Positions 61,503-64,000 of a stretch of DNA of 64,000 nt are shown here, in pieces. Source of the DNA: Pseudomonas urmiensis. Its GTDB lineage: Bacteria; Pseudomonadota; Gammaproteobacteria; Pseudomonadales; Pseudomonadaceae. Below the pieces are notes generated by a model. The model did not search any database. It was not told where the DNA came from and was given only the letters and a program-made list of their open reading frames with translations. The stretch covers positions 1,617,001 through 1,681,000 of the forward strand of contig NZ_JABWRE020000001.1 in NCBI RefSeq assembly GCF_014268815.2, in the 5' to 3' direction. The stretch's first letter is position 1. Every line of letters begins with the position of its first letter. Made by a program: the position numbers and the translations under genes.

Positions 61503-62564
61503 TCATCCCAACAGCCGTTGGACACCGAGGGTGATCGCCAGGCCGCCGAACACCAGCCACAGGTTGAGGATCGCCCCCGTTGCCAACGCGCGCGGGCCGG
61601 CCTGGCGGATCTGGCTGAGGCGGGTCTCCATCCCCAGGGCGGTCATGGCCATGGTCAGGGCGAAGGTGTCGAGCTGGTTGATCGCGCTGACCGCGCCGCT
61701 TGGCAAATTCTGCAGCGAGTTGACCAGCACCAGGGCGAGGAAGCCAAAGGCAAACCATGGGACAGGGATCTTGCCATTGCCTTCGGCCTGGCCTGGGTGT
61801 TTCGCCCGGCTGATCCACACGCCCACCACCAGCAACACCGGCACCAGCAGCATTACCCGAGTCATCTTGACGATGGTCGCGACGTGGGTCACTTCAGGGC
61901 TGACATTGCTGGCAGCGCCCACCACCTGTGCCACCTCATGCAGGGTGCCACCGAAAAACAGCCCCGCGCCGAGCGTATCGAGTCGCACCCAGCCGCTATT
62001 GATCAGCAGCGGGTAAAGCAGCATCGACAGGGTGCCGAACAGCACCACGCTGCCGACCGCCATGGCGCTCTTGTGCGGCTTGGAACGCAGCGCCGATTCG
62101 AACGCGAGCACGGCCGCAGCGCCACAGATGGCACTGCCGGCGGCGGTGAGCAAGGCCGTATCGCGATCGAGCTTGAACAGTTTCATCCCCACCCCCAGGC
62201 CAATCAGCAGGGTGCTGGAAACGATCAGCAGCGACACCGTCAGCCCCGACCAGCCGACCTGGGCAATCTCCTGCAAACTCACGCGCAGACCGAACCACGC
62301 CACGGCGATGCGCAGCAGGCCGCGTGCGGAAAAATTGATGCCGGCCGCCCAACTGGGCGGCACTCCCTGGCGCAACGCGTTGCCGTACAGGGCGCCAGCG
62401 ATGATGCCGACGATCAGCGGGCTGATGCCCAGGTTGGCAAAAAAAGGCAAGGCGGCCAGTTGGGTAACTGCCAGAGCGAACAAGGCGACAAACAAAATGC
62501 CATTGAGCCGCCCACGGGTATCGTGGGTAGGCGCAAGGCTGGGGGTGGCTGGGACCGTGGCCAT
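61503..62564 (-). CDS. YeiH-family putative sulfate/sulfonate exporter
   Basis: A 353-residue membrane protein with about ten helices. The signature NSGWVRLDTLGAGLFFGGTL and RIAVAWFGLRVSLQEIAQVG match the YeiH (UPF0324) family, sometimes called putative sulfate exporters. GGAGGA stands before the ATG at 62564. It is divergent from a LysR gene with a palindrome between them, as in the E. coli yeiE-yeiH pair. Substrate unproven. Confidence 0.9.
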   Translation of the reverse strand: MATVPATPSLAPTHDTRGRLNGILFVALFALAVTQLAALPFFANLGISPLIVGIIAGALYGNALRQGVPPSWAAGINFSARGLLRIAVAWFGLRVSLQEIAQVGWSGLTVSLLIVSSTLLIGLGVGMKLFKLDRDTALLTAAGSAICGAAAVLAFESALRSKPHKSAMAVGSVVLFGTLSMLLYPLLINSGWVRLDTLGAGLFFGGTLHEVAQVVGAASNVSPEVTHVATIVKMTRVMLLVPVLLVVGVWISRAKHPGQAEGNGKIPVPWFAFGFLALVLVNSLQNLPSGAVSAINQLDTFALTMAMTALGMETRLSQIRQAGPRALATGAILNLWLVFGGLAITLGVQRLLG

Positions 62565-62614
62565 GGTGTGTCCTCCGATCGAGGTGTTGCTGAGATGGCC
62601 TTAGGGTAATTCGG

Positions 62615-62628
62615 TTATAAGCTTATAA
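62615..62628. promoter_or_regulatory. 14-bp palindrome, YeiH / LysR
   Basis: TTATAAGCTTATAA is a perfect palindrome in the AT-rich divergent region (51 bases before the YeiH start, 52 before the LysR start). It suits a LysR binding site controlling both genes. Confidence 0.6.
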
Positions 62629-62679
62629 AAAATCGTCATTTGGGATGGCAAGTATCCGCTAAGCTGATATTTTCAATGG

Positions 62680-63558
62680 ATGACCCCAGAACAGCTGATA
62701 ACCTTCGCCACCGTTGCCGAGCACGGCAATATCAGTCATGCAGCACTCGCCCTGCATTTGTCGCAGCCTGCCGTGTCCGGCCAGCTCAAGCTGTTGCAGG
62801 AGGAGTTTGGCGAGCCGCTGTACCAGCGCGCCGGGCGTGGTGTACGCCTGACTGCTGCGGGCGAGCAACTGCTCGGCCACGCCCAGCGACTGCGCGAAAC
62901 CTTCCGCCAGGCCCAGGCGCTGCGAGATGCACTGCGCGGCCTGGAGCGCGGTACCCTGCGCATTGGCGCCAGCACCACCCCGGCCAGCTACCTGCTGCCT
63001 TATCTGATCGCCGATTTCCGTCAGCGCTATCCAGACATCGTGGTTAGCACGGAAAACGGCAACACCGCTGAGATCGTTGCAGCGCTGGGCTCACTGGACA
63101 TCGCCTTGATCGAGGGGCCACCGGGGCAGGAGCTGCCATTGGGCACGCGTGTCACTGCCTGGCGCGAGGATGAGATCGTCGCCATCGTGCCCAGTGATCA
63201 TCCGCTCGCCGCAGCGGGCCAAGCGCAGACCTTGCAGGCGCTCGGTGACTACCCGCTGGTGCTGCGCGAAAGCGGCTCCGGCGTACGCCAACTGGTCGAG
63301 CGGGCTTTTGCTCGCTGCGGTGTGGCGATGCGCGTGGGGCTGGAGATTGCTGGGGTGGAAGGGGTCAAGGAGGCGGTGCGCGCGGGGATGGGGGTAGGCT
63401 TTGTCTCGGCGATGTCGATCCGTCATGAAGATGGCGCGCTGCGTCAGTTGCGCATTGCTCCTGAGCCCCTGACGCGACGGTTCTCGATATTGATGCCGCA
63501 CGCCGCAACGCCGTCGCGGGTGGCAGCACGCTTCTTCCAATTGTGCGCTGAGCAGTGA
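62680..63558 (+). CDS. LysR-family regulator, YeiE-like
   Basis: A 292-residue LysR protein: helix-turn-helix (about 3-60; GNISHAALALHLSQPAVSGQ), effector domain (about 88-290; RIGASTTPASYLLPYLIADF). It is divergent from the YeiH-type exporter gene and probably regulates it, as its counterpart YeiE does for yeiH. ATG 62680 has no strong ribosome-binding site. It is followed by the partial gene at the right edge. Confidence 0.9.
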   Translation: MTPEQLITFATVAEHGNISHAALALHLSQPAVSGQLKLLQEEFGEPLYQRAGRGVRLTAAGEQLLGHAQRLRETFRQAQALRDALRGLERGTLRIGASTTPASYLLPYLIADFRQRYPDIVVSTENGNTAEIVAALGSLDIALIEGPPGQELPLGTRVTAWREDEIVAIVPSDHPLAAAGQAQTLQALGDYPLVLRESGSGVRQLVERAFARCGVAMRVGLEIAGVEGVKEAVRAGMGVGFVSAMSIRHEDGALRQLRIAPEPLTRRFSILMPHAATPSRVAARFFQLCAEQ

Positions 63559-63607
63559 CTGGGCTAGCCTGCGCTGATAACTCGTGCAGGACGGCTATGC
63601 TTTTCCC

Positions 63608-64000
63608 ATGACCAGCCCCTCCCTACGCCAACCCTGCCCGCCAGGCGCCTGCATCTGTGGTCGCGAACGCCTGGAGCAATGCCCTGCCAACGCGCAGCGT
63701 ATTCTGCTGCTCACCCGCCAGGAAGAAAAACGCCTGCTCGAACGCTTGGAGAACCTCAAGGACTTGGACGACCTGCATCGCCTGCAACTGCGCTTGTACG
63801 ATCAGTTGGGCATTCGCCTGAGCATTGCCCCTGGCCACAACGAAGTGCGCACCATGCGCGGTATCGTCATCGAACTGGCCGAGCAACCTGGCCTGTGCCG
63901 CAAGACCCGCCAGGCCATCCCCGCGGCAATTCGGCGGGGCCTTGAGCGTAATCCTGAAGTCGCTTACCGGCTGCTCGACGTTCACGACCTGCTGCGTGAT
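63608..64000 (+). CDS. Partial gene at right edge, Cys-rich N-terminus, unknown
   Basis: An open frame of 131 codons runs off the window without a stop, from ATG 63608. The protein opens with a cysteine cluster CPPGACICGRERLEQC (Cys at residues 10, 15, 17 and 25), then a helical, charged stretch LLLTRQEEKRLLERLENLKD and a later C (GLCRKTRQA). The spacing C-x4-C-x-C-x7-C may bind zinc. Codon use is like the neighbours. I do not recognise the family; the 3' part lies outside the window. Confidence 0.8.
   Translation, partial: MTSPSLRQPCPPGACICGRERLEQCPANAQRILLLTRQEEKRLLERLENLKDLDDLHRLQLRLYDQLGIRLSIAPGHNEVRTMRGIVIELAEQPGLCRKTRQAIPAAIRRGLERNPEVAYRLLDVHDLLRD

Overview
The window looks like chromosome of a fluorescent Pseudomonas, most likely the P. 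putida group. The grounds are high GC with G/C-rich third codon positions, many copies of the roughly 35-base Pseudomonas REP motif (core GCGGGCAAGCCCGC), a near-complete match to P. putida gene families (470-residue DOPA decarboxylase-like enzyme beside a 635-residue QuiC fusion), and an unusual density of LysR regulators. I see no rRNA, tRNA, CRISPR array, insertion sequence, phage or plasmid gene. This is accessory-metabolism chromosome arranged as many small units, often a divergent regulator/target pair.

Layout. 1-4.06 kb: a LysR regulator divergent from an organophosphate-antiporter-like MFS carrier and an FAD aminophosphonate-type oxidoreductase (probable 2-aminoethylphosphonate module). 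4.2-5.9 kb: YebC/TACO1 paralogue and a LysR. 6.1-12.3 kb: aromatic amino acid decarboxylase, shikimate-type MHS carrier, QuiC dehydroshikimate dehydratase and a TetR regulator. 12.3-25.9 kb: GlxA-type regulator, small periplasmic protein, sirtuin, RidA, PAS-GGDEF-EAL protein, aldo/keto reductase, EamA exporter, MexT-like LysR, KatG, PLD-type phosphatidylserine synthase, DoxX. 26-29.1 kb: an OmpR-type two-component system with a DUF2790 protein and a DipZ-like thioredoxin. 29.2-30.4 kb: quinate/shikimate dehydrogenase (QsuD type) and type II dehydroquinase. 30.7-32 kb: KGG-type stress protein and Crp/Fnr regulator. 32.1-40.7 kb: an 8.6-kb full-length cyclic beta-1,2-glucan synthase gene with a divergent orphan histidine kinase. 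41.8-48.2 kb: two lipoproteins and an ABC/FtsX/AttH-like lipoprotein operon. 48.3-51.6 kb: chemoreceptor and NDH-2-like flavoprotein. 51.6-64 kb: Rrf2 regulator, GNAT, type 2 ArgC, LysR, tautomerase, unusual SDR, LysR, MOSC protein, 5'-nucleotidase, SH3b protein, PpnN nucleosidase, YeiH exporter with a LysR, and a partial gene at the right edge.

How parts work together. The carrier (7576-8949), QsuD-like dehydrogenase, AroQ and QuiC together form a complete soluble route from quinate/shikimate to protocatechuate, although the genes lie in two places about 18 kb apart. Both places carry a 15-bp box resembling the PcaR operator, which suggests joint control with the protocatechuate branch. In a second case, two tandem direct repeats of the form TGTATYGCAGTGTA flank the two-component system, one before doxX and one before the response regulator/DUF2790 genes, and so define a candidate mini-regulon. 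The Rrf2/NDH-2 intergenic region carries a long palindrome, with a matching CGAC-N7-GTCG site over the Rrf2 start. Operator-like inverted repeats also sit in the LysR-argC, LysR-YeiH and LysR-phosphonate intergenic regions.
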